Of a stretch of 64,000 bases of DNA, positions 47,948-59,393 are shown piece by piece. Below the pieces are notes generated by a model. It had not been told where the DNA came from. It ran no database searches and saw only the letters and a list, made by a program, of their open reading frames with translations. The number at the start of each line of letters is the position of its first letter. Within the stretch, counting starts at the first letter, position 1. The translations under genes and the position numbers were made by a program. The DNA is from Mytilus edulis (lineage: Eukaryota; Mollusca; Bivalvia; Mytilida; Mytilidae), in the NCBI RefSeq assembly GCF_963676685.1, contig NC_092355.1:63399613-63463612 (forward strand). Direction: 5' to 3'.

Positions 47948-48001
47948 TATGAATATCAGGTACAATCCCTCCCGTTAGGGGTTTAGTATCATACTATCAT
48001 A
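47948..48001 (-). promoter_or_regulatory. SECIS-like hairpin in the 3' UTR, copy A
   Basis: A 54-nt minus-strand hairpin, 64 nt after the TAA. Lower stem TATGA/TCATA plus GT/AT with a two-base bulge. Quartet ATGA (47992-47989) opposite TGAT (47958-47955). Imperfect upper stem (TAC/GTA, AA/TT, CCC/GGG). Apical loop with unpaired AA (47976-47975), 12 nt after the quartet. These are the hallmarks of eukaryotic SECIS elements that recode UGA as selenocysteine. The upper stem has mismatches and a CC bulge, so the fold is tentative. Confidence 0.6.
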
Positions 48002-48064
48002 AAATATATGAGAAGAACATAACCCGTGTCATGCCAACAACTGTTTTTTTAGAAATAAATGTGT

Positions 48065-51000
48065 TTAGTTCCGATGCAAAGACCCTATCAGTGAATCAAT
48101 GTTAAAGCCAAAATATGCAATCTTTAATGACCTGACAACAGTATCGTAACTATATCCCCTTTTAATAAGTCTATTTAAAGGTTTTGTTAGTTTCTGAGGA
48201 GAATACTGACATTTTTGTGCTTTATAAAGAATATTTCCATAAAATTTTGGATGTGAAATACCTGAACGTATAAGATGTCTGCATGTTGAGTTATATTTAC
48301 GAATTATTTCCTTATACCGGTGATAAAATTTAGTAAATGTTTTGACCAGTTTGTGATATCGAAAACCCTGGTGTAATAATTTTTCAGTAATACATAAATT
48401 TCTCTCGTTAAAATCTAATACATTGTTACATACACGAGCGAATCGTACAAGTTGAGATATATAAACACCATAAGATGGTGACAAGGGAACGTCACCATCT
48501 AAAAATGGATAATTAACAATAGGAAATGAAAAATCATCTCTTTTATCATAAATTTTTGTATTAAGCTTCCCGTTTATGATATAGATATCAAGATCGAGGA
48601 AAGGGCAGTGGTCATTGTTATCATTAGCTTTATTTAAAGTAAGTTCTACAGGATAAATTTCTTTAGTATACATACTGAAGTCGTCATTATTTAGAGCCAA
48701 TATATCATCCAAATATCTAAAAGTATTGTTAAATTTTTGTATCAAATGTTGTTTTGATGGGTCTTTGCTAATTTTAGTCATAAATTGTAACTCATAACAA
48801 TACAAAAACAGGTCCGCAATAAGTGGTGCACAGTTAGTCCCCATTGGAATTCCAATAACTTGACGATATACGGAATCTCCAAAGCGAACAAAAATGTTAT
48901 CAAGTAAAAATTCAAGTGCATAAATAGTATCAAAGCATGTCCAATTGACATAGTTCTTTTGTTTATTGCTACTAAAAAATGATCTAAAAGAGTTTGAACA
49001 TATGTACTCGCATTCCGACTTTTTAAATGCCCAGTTAATTAGGGATGTGAATTTTTTCTTAATAAGAATATGAGGCAAAGTGGTATATAGGGTAGAAAAA
49101 TCAAAACTTTGAACAGATTCAAAATCACCAATATATGCATGCAATTTATCAAGTACTTCCAACGAGTTTTTGACACTCCAAAAGTAATTAATTCCACTAT
49201 TTTCAAAGGCCTTATTTGAACAATTTATTATCAGGTTTTTTATTGTACCAAGTGTACTTGTAAGTAAAACAGACAATTTAGTAGTTGAACAATGGCTGGA
49301 AGATGAAATAAATCTATATTTGTAAGGTTTTTTGTGCAGCTTCGGAAGCCAGTACATAGTTGGGACTTTCATTGTGTTTGGTTCTGCTTGTAAAGAAGTA
49401 GCTAAAAGTTTATGTTTGTTACAGATGTCGTTTTCTGAAAATGAAGTCAGTTGGAATGTTGGTGAATTCGTGATTTCCTTTTGCAGAACCTCTATATAAA
49501 ATTTACGTCAAACAATAATGATATTATTAGCAGCTTTATCAGCCGGGACAAAAACAAATTCCTTGGCTAGTTCTGTTAGTTTATTTTTGATACGCGAAAT
49601 AGGGTTTTTATAGTTTTTGTTGAGGGTAAAATGTTCTTTAAAATGTTGTATTCGAATATCAACTATCTTCATTACTGAATTAAAAAAAGAGTCCAAAGAT
49701 TTTTTGTCAGCTTTTTCCCGTTTTACCCATTTCAAACAGTAGGCGCGGAGTGAGTCGTTGATGATATTACGACACTCATTCCAGTTAACAGTTGACGGGG
49801 GACGATATTTAGGTCCTTTACTGAGGAATGATTTTAACTCTCGGTCGTGAACGATGTTAAGGTCTCCTGTTATAACATGGGAAATTGGTCCATAGGTGTA
49901 TTCTGAATTACTGCAATTACACGACATAGGTGTATTTTCAGTGATATTTACATCTTTACACAATTGGCTATAATTAAACACATATTTTCGGGTAGATTTC
50001 TTGTAAATATAACAAATGAGAGGGAGTTCAGTATTATCAAAATATCCAGGAATTTGGTCTTTAACAGAATGGTCGTTAAAAATACCGGCAATATTTACAA
50101 AATCAAAACCTTTATTGACATACTTTATTTTAATAAAATGTTTTTTATGATCTTCAGGGCGATCAATTTTTGGAAACAGTTTAGAATAACAATATGCCAT
50201 TATAATTTGGACAATTTCATACTTAGGACTGTAATATGAAATTGTGTTGCAATCCTCTAAAATTTTATTTAATTTATTTATAGGTAAAGAACAAAGCTTG
50301 GTTAACAGATAATGTCTGCCGTTGTTTTTTGAAATGGAAATTAGGTCCGAAATATTTGTATGGTTGGTCCGAAATTTTCTTTGATTGCGATTTTTTCTGC
50401 GTCCATGAGAACGATTTTTACGAACAGTTTTAGAAACTATATCCAAAATGTTAACAGAATCGGTTCTTGATATATTGCCAATTCCCATGATATTATCATT
50501 AAGACCGAGAGGGTAGACTGTCTGTAATTTTTTAATCCAATTTAATTCATTTATTTTTCGTGATCGTACAAACTTGGAATGAGATTCACCAGGCTGCTTA
50601 TTTACTACTTCTAAAGGTTGAACTGTTAAATATTTAATAGGATGACTGTGCTTCTTAAGATGTTGATAAATGATACTTTTGAATTTATTGGGTCTTTTAA
50701 AACGATACAGGTGTTCTTGCGTGCGTTTAGATAAATATCTCCCAGTTTCACCTACGTACTGAATACCGCATCCCGGTTTGTTTCATGTGAGTAAATAAAT
50801 AATACTGTTTGTTTTTCAAGTAATATCAGTTTCAAAATTTAGAGAAAATGTGCGACCATTAAATGTGGACCTTACTGTATTGTTGGTGGAAAGACGGGGA
50901 CACGTAAGTCATTTTTTGGCATGACACTTATCGATAGAAGGGTAACCACGATTTTTATTGTTAAAAACGTTAGCTATGGTCGTATTTTTAGATAAGCGAT

Positions 51001-51073
51001 TCTGAAGATTGAGACGTGTAGATACCCTTTGAACGAGTTTAGTATTTAATATTTTTCCATTTCTAAGCTTCAT
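48065..51073 (-). CDS. Naiad PLE polyprotein with four in-frame TGA (selenocysteine) codons, copy A
   Basis: A 1,002-residue frame from ATG 51073 (MKLRNGKILNTK) to TAA 48067-48065. It has no TAA, TAG or frameshift, only TGA at codons 55, 86, 97 and 522 (50911-50909, 50818-50816, 50785-50783, 49510-49508). Each replaces an expected Cys: CHAKK-x-LTCP, DIT-x-KTNSIIYLLT-x-NKPGC, and PADKAANNIIIV-x-RKFY; the PLE at 1-666 has Cys at the last. Domains: Cys motif (50-58); GIY-YIG endonuclease (about 86-190) with YVGETG 106-111, likely catalytic R117 and E176, and U97, C102, H121, H142/H144 as the CCHH metal site; CxC linker C385-N-C387, diagnostic of N-terminal-endonuclease PLEs; RT (about 505-960) with WLPKLHKK about 575, motif A DFSTLYTTLPH 658, GIPMGTNCAP 741, catalytic YLDD 787-790. 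The frame stays open to ATG 51208 with a fifth TGA at 51193-51191, so the start is not certain. Confidence 0.88.
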
Positions 51074-51978
51074 ATTTGTTTTTTGGTATGTAGATTTATT
51101 ACAAAGGAGCAAAGACTGGCGTCCAGAATATGAACCATCACACAGTAGATTAAATTGTGTAAAAATGATAAAACTGTTCGGATCAAGACGTCAAATGCTT
51201 ATTGTCATAAGTTACCCGACAAATTTAACAATAGATAGGGTATATCAAGGTAGCGACTGACGTCTGACTAAATAGATGAATGGGGCTGAATATTAAAATA
51301 CTACTTTTTGATAGATATTCCTAAAGTAATGAACATAGAGAAGTTCTCGCTCGGACACACACTCCATAATCTAGTATAATATAAGAGCATAAACCTTAAG
51401 CACGGGGAGGCACTCTACTGTCTCCACACGGCACTAAAGACAAACTCTGTAAAAAATAAAATTGAGAAAGGAAATGGTGAATATGTCAAAGCGACAACCA
51501 CCCGACCATAGAGCAAACAACAGCCGAAGGCAACCAATGGGTCTTCAATGTAGCGAGAATTCCCGCACCCGTAGGTGTCCTTCAGCTGGCCCCTAAAATA
51601 TGCATAATAGTACAGTGATAATGGACGTCATACTAAACTCCGAATTATACACAAGAAACTAAAATTTAAAATCATACAAGACTAACAAAGGCCAGAGGCT
51701 CCTGACTTGGGACAGGCGCAAAATTGCGGCGGGGTTAAACATGTTTATGAGATCTCAACCCTCCCCCTATACCTCTAGCCAATGTAGAAAAGTAAAACAA
51801 TAACAATACGCACATTAAAATTCAGTTCAAGAGAAGTCCGAGTCTGATGTCAAAAGATGTAACAAAAGAAAATAAATAAAATGACAATAATACATAAATA
51901 ACAACAGACTACTAGCAGTTAACTGACATGCCAGCTCCAGACCTCAATTAAACTGATTGAAAGATTATGTCTTCATCA

Positions 51979-52032
51979 TATGAATATCAGGTACAATCCC
52001 TCCCGTTAGGGGTTTAGTATCATACTATCATA
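51979..52032 (-). promoter_or_regulatory. SECIS-like hairpin in the 3' UTR, copy B
   Basis: Same sequence as the copy A hairpin, at the same distance after the stop. ATGA quartet at 52023-52020, AA at 52007-52006, TGAT at 51989-51986. Confidence 0.6.
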
Positions 52033-52095
52033 AAATATATGAGAAGAACATAACCCGTGTCATGCCAACAACTGTTTTTTTAGAAATAAATGTGT

Positions 52096-55000
52096 TTAGT
52101 TCCGATGCAAAGACCCTATCAGTGAATCAATGTTAAAGCCAAAATATGCAATCTTTAATGACCTGACAACAGTATCGTAACTATATCCCCTTTTAATAAG
52201 TCTATTTAAAGGTTTTGTTAGTTTCTGAGGAGAATACTGACATTTTTGTGCTTTATAAAGAATATTTCCATAAAATTTTGGATGTGAAATACCTGAACGT
52301 ATAAGATGTCTGCATGTTGAGTTATATTTACGAATTATTTCCTTATACCGGTGATAAAATTTAGTAAATGTTTTGACCAGTTTGTGATATCGAAAACCCT
52401 GGTGTAATAATTTTTCAGTAATACATAAATTTCTCTCGTTAAAATCTAATACATTGTTACATACACGAGCGAATCGTACAAGTTGAGATATATAAACACC
52501 ATAAGATGGTGACAAGGGAACGTCACCATCTAAAAATGGATAATTAACAATAGGAAATGAAAAATCATCTCTTTTATCATAAATTTTTGTATTAAGCTTC
52601 CCGTTTATGATATAGATATCAAGATCGAGGAAAGGGCAGTGGTCATTGTTATCATTAGCTTTATTTAAAGTAAGTTCTACAGGATAAATTTCTTTAGTAT
52701 ACATACTGAAGTCGTCATTATTTAGAGCCAATATATCATCCAAATATCTAAAAGTATTGTTAAATTTTTGTATCAAATGTTGTTTTGATGGGTCTTTGCT
52801 AATTTTAGTCATAAATTGTAACTCATAACAATACAAAAACAGGTCCGCAATAAGTGGTGCACAGTTAGTCCCCATTGGAATTCCAATAACTTGACGATAT
52901 ACGGAATCTCCAAAGCGAACAAAAATGTTATCAAGTAAAAATTCAAGTGCATAAATAGTATCAAAGCATGTCCAATTGACATAGTTCTTTTGTTTATTGC
53001 TACTAAAAAATGATCTAAAAGAGTTTGAACATATGTACTCGCATTCCGACTTTTTAAATGCCCAGTTAATTAGGGATGTGAATTTTTTCTTAATAAGAAT
53101 ATGAGGCAAAGTGGTATATAGGGTAGAAAAATCAAAACTTTGAACAGATTCAAAATCACCAATATATGCATGCAATTTATCAAGTACTTCCAACGAGTTT
53201 TTGACACTCCAAAAGTAATTAATTCCACTATTTTCAAAGGCCTTATTTGAACAATTTATTATCAGGTTTTTTATTGTACCAAGTGTACTTGTAAGTAAAA
53301 CAGACAATTTAGTAGTTGAACAATGGCTGGAAGATGAAATAAATCTATATTTGTAAGGTTTTTTGTGCAGCTTCGGAAGCCAGTACATAGTTGGGACTTT
53401 CATTGTGTTTGGTTCTGCTTGTAAAGAAGTAGCTAAAAGTTTATGTTTGTTACAGATGTCGTTTTCTGAAAATGAAGTCAGTTGGAATGTTGGTGAATTC
53501 GTGATTTCCTTTTGCAGAACCTCTATATAAAATTTACGTCAAACAATAATGATATTATTAGCAGCTTTATCAGCCGGGACAAAAACAAATTCCTTGGCTA
53601 GTTCTGTTAGTTTATTTTTGATACGCGAAATAGGGTTTTTATAGTTTTTGTTGAGGGTAAAATGTTCTTTAAAATGTTGTATTCGAATATCAACTATCTT
53701 CATTACTGAATTAAAAAAAGAGTCCAAAGATTTTTTGTCAGCTTTTTCCCGTTTTACCCATTTCAAACAGTAGGCGCGGAGTGAGTCGTTGATGATATTA
53801 CGACACTCATTCCAGTTAACAGTTGACGGGGGACGATATTTAGGTCCTTTACTGAGGAATGATTTTAACTCTCGGTCGTGAACGATGTTAAGGTCTCCTG
53901 TTATAACATGGGAAATTGGTCCATAGGTGTATTCTGAATTACTGCAATTACACGACATAGGTGTATTTTCAGTGATATTTACATCTTTACACAATTGGCT
54001 ATAATTAAACACATATTTTCGGGTAGATTTCTTGTAAATATAACAAATGAGAGGGAGTTCAGTATTATCAAAATATCCAGGAATTTGGTCTTTAACAGAA
54101 TGGTCGTTAAAAATACCGGCAATATTTACAAAATCAAAACCTTTATTGACATACTTTATTTTAATAAAATGTTTTTTATGATCTTCAGGGCGATCAATTT
54201 TTGGAAACAGTTTAGAATAACAATATGCCATTATAATTTGGACAATTTCATACTTAGGACTGTAATATGAAATTGTGTTGCAATCCTCTAAAATTTTATT
54301 TAATTTATTTATAGGTAAAGAACAAAGCTTGGTTAACAGATAATGTCTGCCGTTGTTTTTTGAAATGGAAATTAGGTCCGAAATATTTGTATGGTTGGTC
54401 CGAAATTTTCTTTGATTGCGATTTTTTCTGCGTCCATGAGAACGATTTTTACGAACAGTTTTAGAAACTATATCCAAAATGTTAACAGAATCGGTTCTTG
54501 ATATATTGCCAATTCCCATGATATTATCATTAAGACCGAGAGGGTAGACTGTCTGTAATTTTTTAATCCAATTTAATTCATTTATTTTTCGTGATCGTAC
54601 AAACTTGGAATGAGATTCACCAGGCTGCTTATTTACTACTTCTAAAGGTTGAACTGTTAAATATTTAATAGGATGACTGTGCTTCTTAAGATGTTGATAA
54701 ATGATACTTTTGAATTTATTGGGTCTTTTAAAACGATACAGGTGTTCTTGCGTGCGTTTAGATAAATATCTCCCAGTTTCACCTACGTACTGAATACCGC
54801 ATCCCGGTTTGTTTCATGTGAGTAAATAAATAATACTGTTTGTTTTTCAAGTAATATCAGTTTCAAAATTTAGAGAAAATGTGCGACCATTAAATGTGGA
54901 CCTTACTGTATTGTTGGTGGAAAGACGGGGACACGTAAGTCATTTTTTGGCATGACACTTATCGATAGAAGGGTAACCACGATTTTTATTGTTAAAAACG

Positions 55001-55104
55001 TTAGCTATGGTCGTATTTTTAGATAAGCGATTCTGAAGATTGAGACGTGTAGATACCCTTTGAACGAGTTTAGTATTTAATATTTTTCCATTTCTAAGCT
55101 TCAT
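52096..55104 (-). CDS. Naiad PLE polyprotein with four in-frame TGA codons, copy B
   Basis: Identical 1,002-residue frame to copy A, with TGA at 54942-54940, 54849-54847, 54816-54814 and 53541-53539 and TAA at 52098-52096. Domain layout as in copy A: N-terminal GIY-YIG endonuclease, CNC linker, RT with YLDD. Because the two copies are duplicates, the shared TGAs are not independent evidence of recoding. Both reading frames nevertheless look intact and young. Confidence 0.87.
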
Positions 55105-55408
55105 ATTTGTTTTTTGGTATGTAGATTTATTACAAAGGAGCAAAGACTGGCGTCCAGAATATGAACCATCACACAGTAGATTAAATTGTGTAAAAATGAT
55201 AAAACTGTTCGGATCAAGACGTCAAATGCTTATTGTCATAAGTTACCCGACAAATTTAACAATAGATAGGGTATATCAAGGTAGCGACTGACGTCTGACT
55301 AAATAGATGAATGGGGCTGAATATTAAAATACTACTTTTTGATAGATATTCCTAAAGTAATGAACATAGAGAAGTTCTCGCTCGGACACACACTCCATAA
55401 TCTAGTAT

Positions 55409-56559
55409 TAGAAGTTTCCATTCAATCATGTATTCTGTCAATTTTAAAACTGAGTATCGTGTTGTCAGCAAGTCACAATAAAATCATCAATTTCAAATGC
55501 ACATTTTTTTGGAAATTCATTGAATGCCTAAGAAATACGTTTTAAGGAATAAAAAAAATCTTATACATGTTATATATGCATTTTGATGTGCCAAGGAAAT
55601 CAACTCAACTACATTTGAATCCCTCATGCTTTTATATAATACAAGTAAAATAACCCTTGAAAATTAACTTTAGAAAAATATAAACAACCGTTTAATGTAA
55701 ACGATAAGACAATGGACTTATCTTATTGTCAAACACAATACAGTTTTATGATAAAAGCATTATCACACCAACAAATAGTAAAAGTAACATACAAATACAA
55801 ATTGTACGCATTTATTTATTTTTGGTTTATACAAAAAATATAAAATCATTGTTTTTTTACGATTCGAAACTTTTGTATACTAATTTTACATTTTTTGGGT
55901 TAGAAACTTCGATTATTGTTATTTTTAATAATATTAAATGGTATTACTGCAAGTTAAGACGTATTTTTTGAAATATAAATAAAGCCATAAACATCAAAGC
56001 CGAAATCCACGTCGAAAACAAAATAGCTAAGTTCCGTAAAATAACTTAATTGTCCGTTAATTACTTTTGAAATTATAAGAAACTAAGGTTTGAAGGTGTA
56101 ATACCACCAAATCATGGTACGTCACATCTGGTTGTATACGAAAGTAGGTCTAAAAAAATATTCCCTTGAATTTGACAGTTGTAGGTAATTGATCCTACAT
56201 TTTATTGCAGTAAAAACATTTCTGTGTCATAAACATTTGTCTTGGGTATTTCAAAACTCCATTATTTTTTATTTGTGATTTCTATAGAAAATTTTGTAAT
56301 CTTGAGGTTACATGGTGACTAAACCTTGTACACAGATAAAATAAGGGGAGACATTTGATTGGTTAACTTCCAATGATGGTTGTTTTCTTATATGCAATGA
56401 AATGTTATGTGAATTTTTTTCTATAGTACTGGACAGGATAAAACTTTACTCATGCAAAGTATTTCTTTAGTTGAAACAAAGATAAATGCTGCACTTTTTT
56501 TTTTTAAAAAGTGCAAATTTAACAAAGACTAATAGGGGAAATCAATGGTGGTATAACAC
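55409..56559. other. Intergenic, nothing recognised
   Basis: Right flank of the PLE pair. AT-rich with low-complexity open frames (for example 55726-55971) that I do not consider coding. Confidence 0.4.
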
Positions 56560-56760
56560 CTCAACTTCCTCAGATGAAGTTAACCTTATATCAGTTTTTG
56601 CTATCTTTAAATGTCCTTCTTTGTCATACATCTCTTTAATCGCGATTGATTTTCCTTGATTTTCAAATAAGCGTTCCTGATGAAGGATAATACCGAAAAG
56701 CGTTTCGGATGCAAAAAATACATATCGTGTTGGTTTTTTTAATGTAATCTGAACGTTCTC
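56560..56760 (+). repeat. Unclassified mollusc repeat segment (cctgatgaagg...cgtttcggatgc)
   Basis: Contains aagcgttcctgatgaagg, accgaaaagcgtttcggatg and atatcgtgttgg in a spacing I recognise from recurrent bivalve repeats. No coding capacity. A hammerhead-ribozyme reading was considered and not accepted. Confidence 0.4.
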
Positions 56761-58640
56761 TTAAAATTTATATACTACCAATATCACTTGAACTCTTACA
56801 GGTTCAATATCAACACATTTAAAACACAAACACGGTAATCGCGGATAAAACAACACAACAATGACAGACTCATTGACCTATGTATCCGTTATCTGAAGTG
56901 TCTGATAGCCCCAGACATACATTTGTATTTGAAACATTAAAGAAATCTCTTGGTCATCAGTTCAACATGAAGACTCATTTATGGTCGTTTTAAAAAGAAC
57001 AATAGAAGGAAACACAGAAAAAGCATATGTATTATTGACAGTAACTAAAAGTACAAACACAGAATTTGTCGTTGATAGTAGCTTATTGCAGCAAGAGAAT
57101 AACATGATCGTCTGTATTTCTTGATAACACATATATATTAGTTTTATAATATTTGTGAGCAGCAAATTCGTTACATATAGATGCAGAGCGTCTTCGTGAT
57201 CTTTAGTATCTGACCGATAGAAGACGCGCAATTTGCAGTAGGTCCGGGAACACAGTTATCGTTCCACGAATATAGTCCCTAGTGTGGACAGTGTGTTACT
57301 TGCAAATTTTGTTTATAAATGTATTTCTGCATTTTGTATGCCTTAAACAGCAAGTAGGGGATGCAATTATATTGTTAAACAATTTGGGTCATGACTTTTT
57401 AAGTAAAGTAGTGATTTGGTCCAGCTGGAAAAGGTTAAAAACTAGCACTTCGGAAGTTGTCAAAAAATTTCAAAACCCGTTAGTATACCATTGTCCATTT
57501 TTAGAGTAAGCCGATGAAGTTTTCTTTTAAATTTTGATCTGATTTGTTCCAAAAGTCGTGGAACACACTGTAAAACTATTATTGAGAAAGCGCATATGGG
57601 ATTTTTTGTCATTTATTGTCTTTAAAAAATGCACTTCGAATAGCTGTGTTCTCCGTCCAGTATCTGAAAGCTAAAAATGGCCAAGACTAGTAATGTGGTA
57701 GCAGCATTATGCATGTTATATATGATATCTCTAACATATGTACTTGAATGTAGTAAAAAGTAGATAGCACCCATGGCACATGAACATCAAGAAGTCATTT
57801 ATGTTTGTTTAATTCACATATAAGGGAATTTTATGCGACTGTCATACAAGTTGGATGTTGGAGGTTTGACTAGCTATACAACCAGGTGTAATCAACCATT
57901 TTCTAGAAAATGCCTGTGCCAAGTCAAGAATATGATATTTGATATCTTCTCACTTGGTGTGTTTGAGCTTATGATTTTGCTTTTTGCTCAGGGACTTAAA
58001 TTTTTAAATTTCGTCGTCTTTTTTCTTTTAAACAAAATAATAAACTTTCGCATATCTACACTGCCGAGCTCGAACGAATTGCATCAATGTCTGATGGTTT
58101 GTACATTTAGTAAAGTATGCAGGAGCCATACTTGCAAATGCATTATATGATAAACAAACCAAAATGTAAAAGTTGAAATTTAGAAAGTTTTAACTTAAAC
58201 AAGTACTATTAGATCAATCCACTTTTCTGTTGAAAGACATATTGTATTTATTCTGAATATTATTTTGTTTTATTCTTCCGCCAAAACCTTTTCATGAGGT
58301 ATAGTTGAAGTTGTTTTGCAAGATGTCGCTTCGATATTTTGGATTCTATATCCAACAGTTATTGCGGTTTTAAAACACATCTTGTAAAGATGACGAATTG
58401 TATAAGCACCTCAAACATAAAGCGGTAAGCTGTTTAAACATGGAGTCTTTTTATTTGAAGTCCTAGCGTTTTTACCCTGAAAATAAGGTCAAATCAGAGG
58501 TCAAGATCATGTTCTCAATTTCGGTTTGTATTTGTTTACATATTTTCTCTGATACGTTTAAATTTATATATATTAGAAATATTGGTTTCATTTGTTGCTT
58601 TATTGTGATAAAGATATGATGTTTATCATGTTATATGAGT
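56761..58640. other. Intergenic, nothing firmly recognised
   Basis: No supported gene. The block around 58311-58500 (caagatgtcgcttcgatatt, then a gaagtcctagcg-type phrase) resembles the one at 60207-60610, so both may belong to one repeat family. Open frames at 57282-57509 and 57833-58150 have no motif. Confidence 0.4.
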
Positions 58641-58641
58641 T

Positions 58642-59393
58642 TGAATAGACTTATTAAGAAGGGATATAGTTACGATACTGTTATCAGGTCATTAAAGATT
58701 GTATATTTTGGCGTTAATATTGATTCACTTATAGGGTCTTTGCATCGGAGCTAAACACATTTATTCAAAAACCAGTTGTTGGCATGACACGGGTTATGTT
58801 CTTCTCATATATGTTATGATGGTATGATACTAAACCCCTAACGGGAAGGATTGTTCCTGATGTTCATATGATGAAATCATAATCTTTCAGTCAGTTTAAT
58901 TGAAGTCTGGAGCTGACATGTAAGTTAACTGCTAGTAGTCTGTTGTTATTTTTGTATTATTGTCATTTTGTTTCATTTCTTTGGTTACATCTTCTGACAT
59001 CAGATTCGGACTTCTCTTGGACTTAATTTTAATGTGCGTATTGTTATGCGTTTACTTTTCTACATTGGCTAGAGGTATAAGGGGAGGGTTGAGATTTCAC
59101 AAACATGTTTAACCCCGCTGCATTTTTGCGCCTGTTACAAGTCAGGAGCCTCTGGCCTTTGTTAGTCTTGTATTATTTTAATTTTAGTTTCCTGTGTACA
59201 ATTTGGAAATTAGTATGGCGTTCATTATCACTGAACTAGTATATATTTGTTTAGGGGCCAGCTGAAGGACGCCTCTGGGTGCGGGAATTTCTCGCTACAT
59301 TGAAGACATGTTGGTGACTTTCTGCTGTTGTTTTTTTCAATGGTCGGGTTGTTGTCTCTTTGGCACATTCCCCATTTCCATTCTCAATTTTAT
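58642..59393 (+). mobile_element. 5'-truncated Naiad PLE, 3' end only
   Basis: Opposite orientation to copies A and B. The last 36 codons of the ORF (NRLIKKGYSYDTVIRSLKIV and onward, ending IGSLHRS) are open to TAA at 58752-58754. The 3' UTR follows, colinear with copy A down to cattctcaatttta. Divergence from copy A is noticeable (about 10-15% by eye), so it is an older or sister-subfamily insertion truncated at the 5' side. Confidence 0.9.
58815..58868 (+). promoter_or_regulatory. SECIS-like hairpin in the truncated PLE
   Basis: The same 54-nt structure in a diverged copy. Quartet ATGA (58824-58827) and TGAT (58858-58861), the AA at 58840-58841 and the whole 5' arm are unchanged. Lower-stem changes (UAGU to UGGU, AUUC to GUUC) keep pairing through G-U wobbles. 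Two substitutions fall on the 3' arm of the upper stem. Confidence 0.5.

Larger units (their letters stand above)
47424..51454 (-). mobile_element. Naiad-type Penelope-like element, copy A (full length)
   Basis: A 4,031-bp minus-strand element: 5' UTR 51454-51074, ORF 51073-48065, 3' UTR 48064-47424. The 3' UTR contains the SECIS-like hairpin and ends in ctttctcaattttatt. It is directly preceded, head to tail, by copy B. The 77 bp at 51378-51454 are present only in copy A; since copy B's 5' boundary is unique DNA, they are best read as the extra 5' end of copy A abutting copy B's 3' end. Tandem arrangement is typical of PLE insertion. No target duplication identified. Confidence 0.85.
51455..55408 (-). 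mobile_element. Naiad-type Penelope-like element, copy B
   Basis: Direct repeat of copy A at +4,031 bp (51455-55408 equals 47424-51377). I found no base difference in the parts I compared, and all translated segments are identical. Its 5' end is 77 bp shorter than that of copy A. It lies upstream of copy A in transcription direction, 3' end to 5' end. Confidence 0.85.

Noticed and set aside
49964..50239. Plus-strand open frame within the PLE (and 53995-54270)
   Set aside because: Shadow of the minus-strand PLE frame.
48065..50488. Two separate PLE proteins (RT and upstream protein) as independent genes
   Set aside because: Both lie in the same frame separated by a single TGA at a conserved Cys site, so one recoded polyprotein explains them better.
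56660..56720. Hammerhead ribozyme (ctgatga ... gaaa core)
   Set aside because: The core words are present in order, but stem II has only two clean pairs, stem III is weak and stem I does not pair. Probably coincidence within a repeat.
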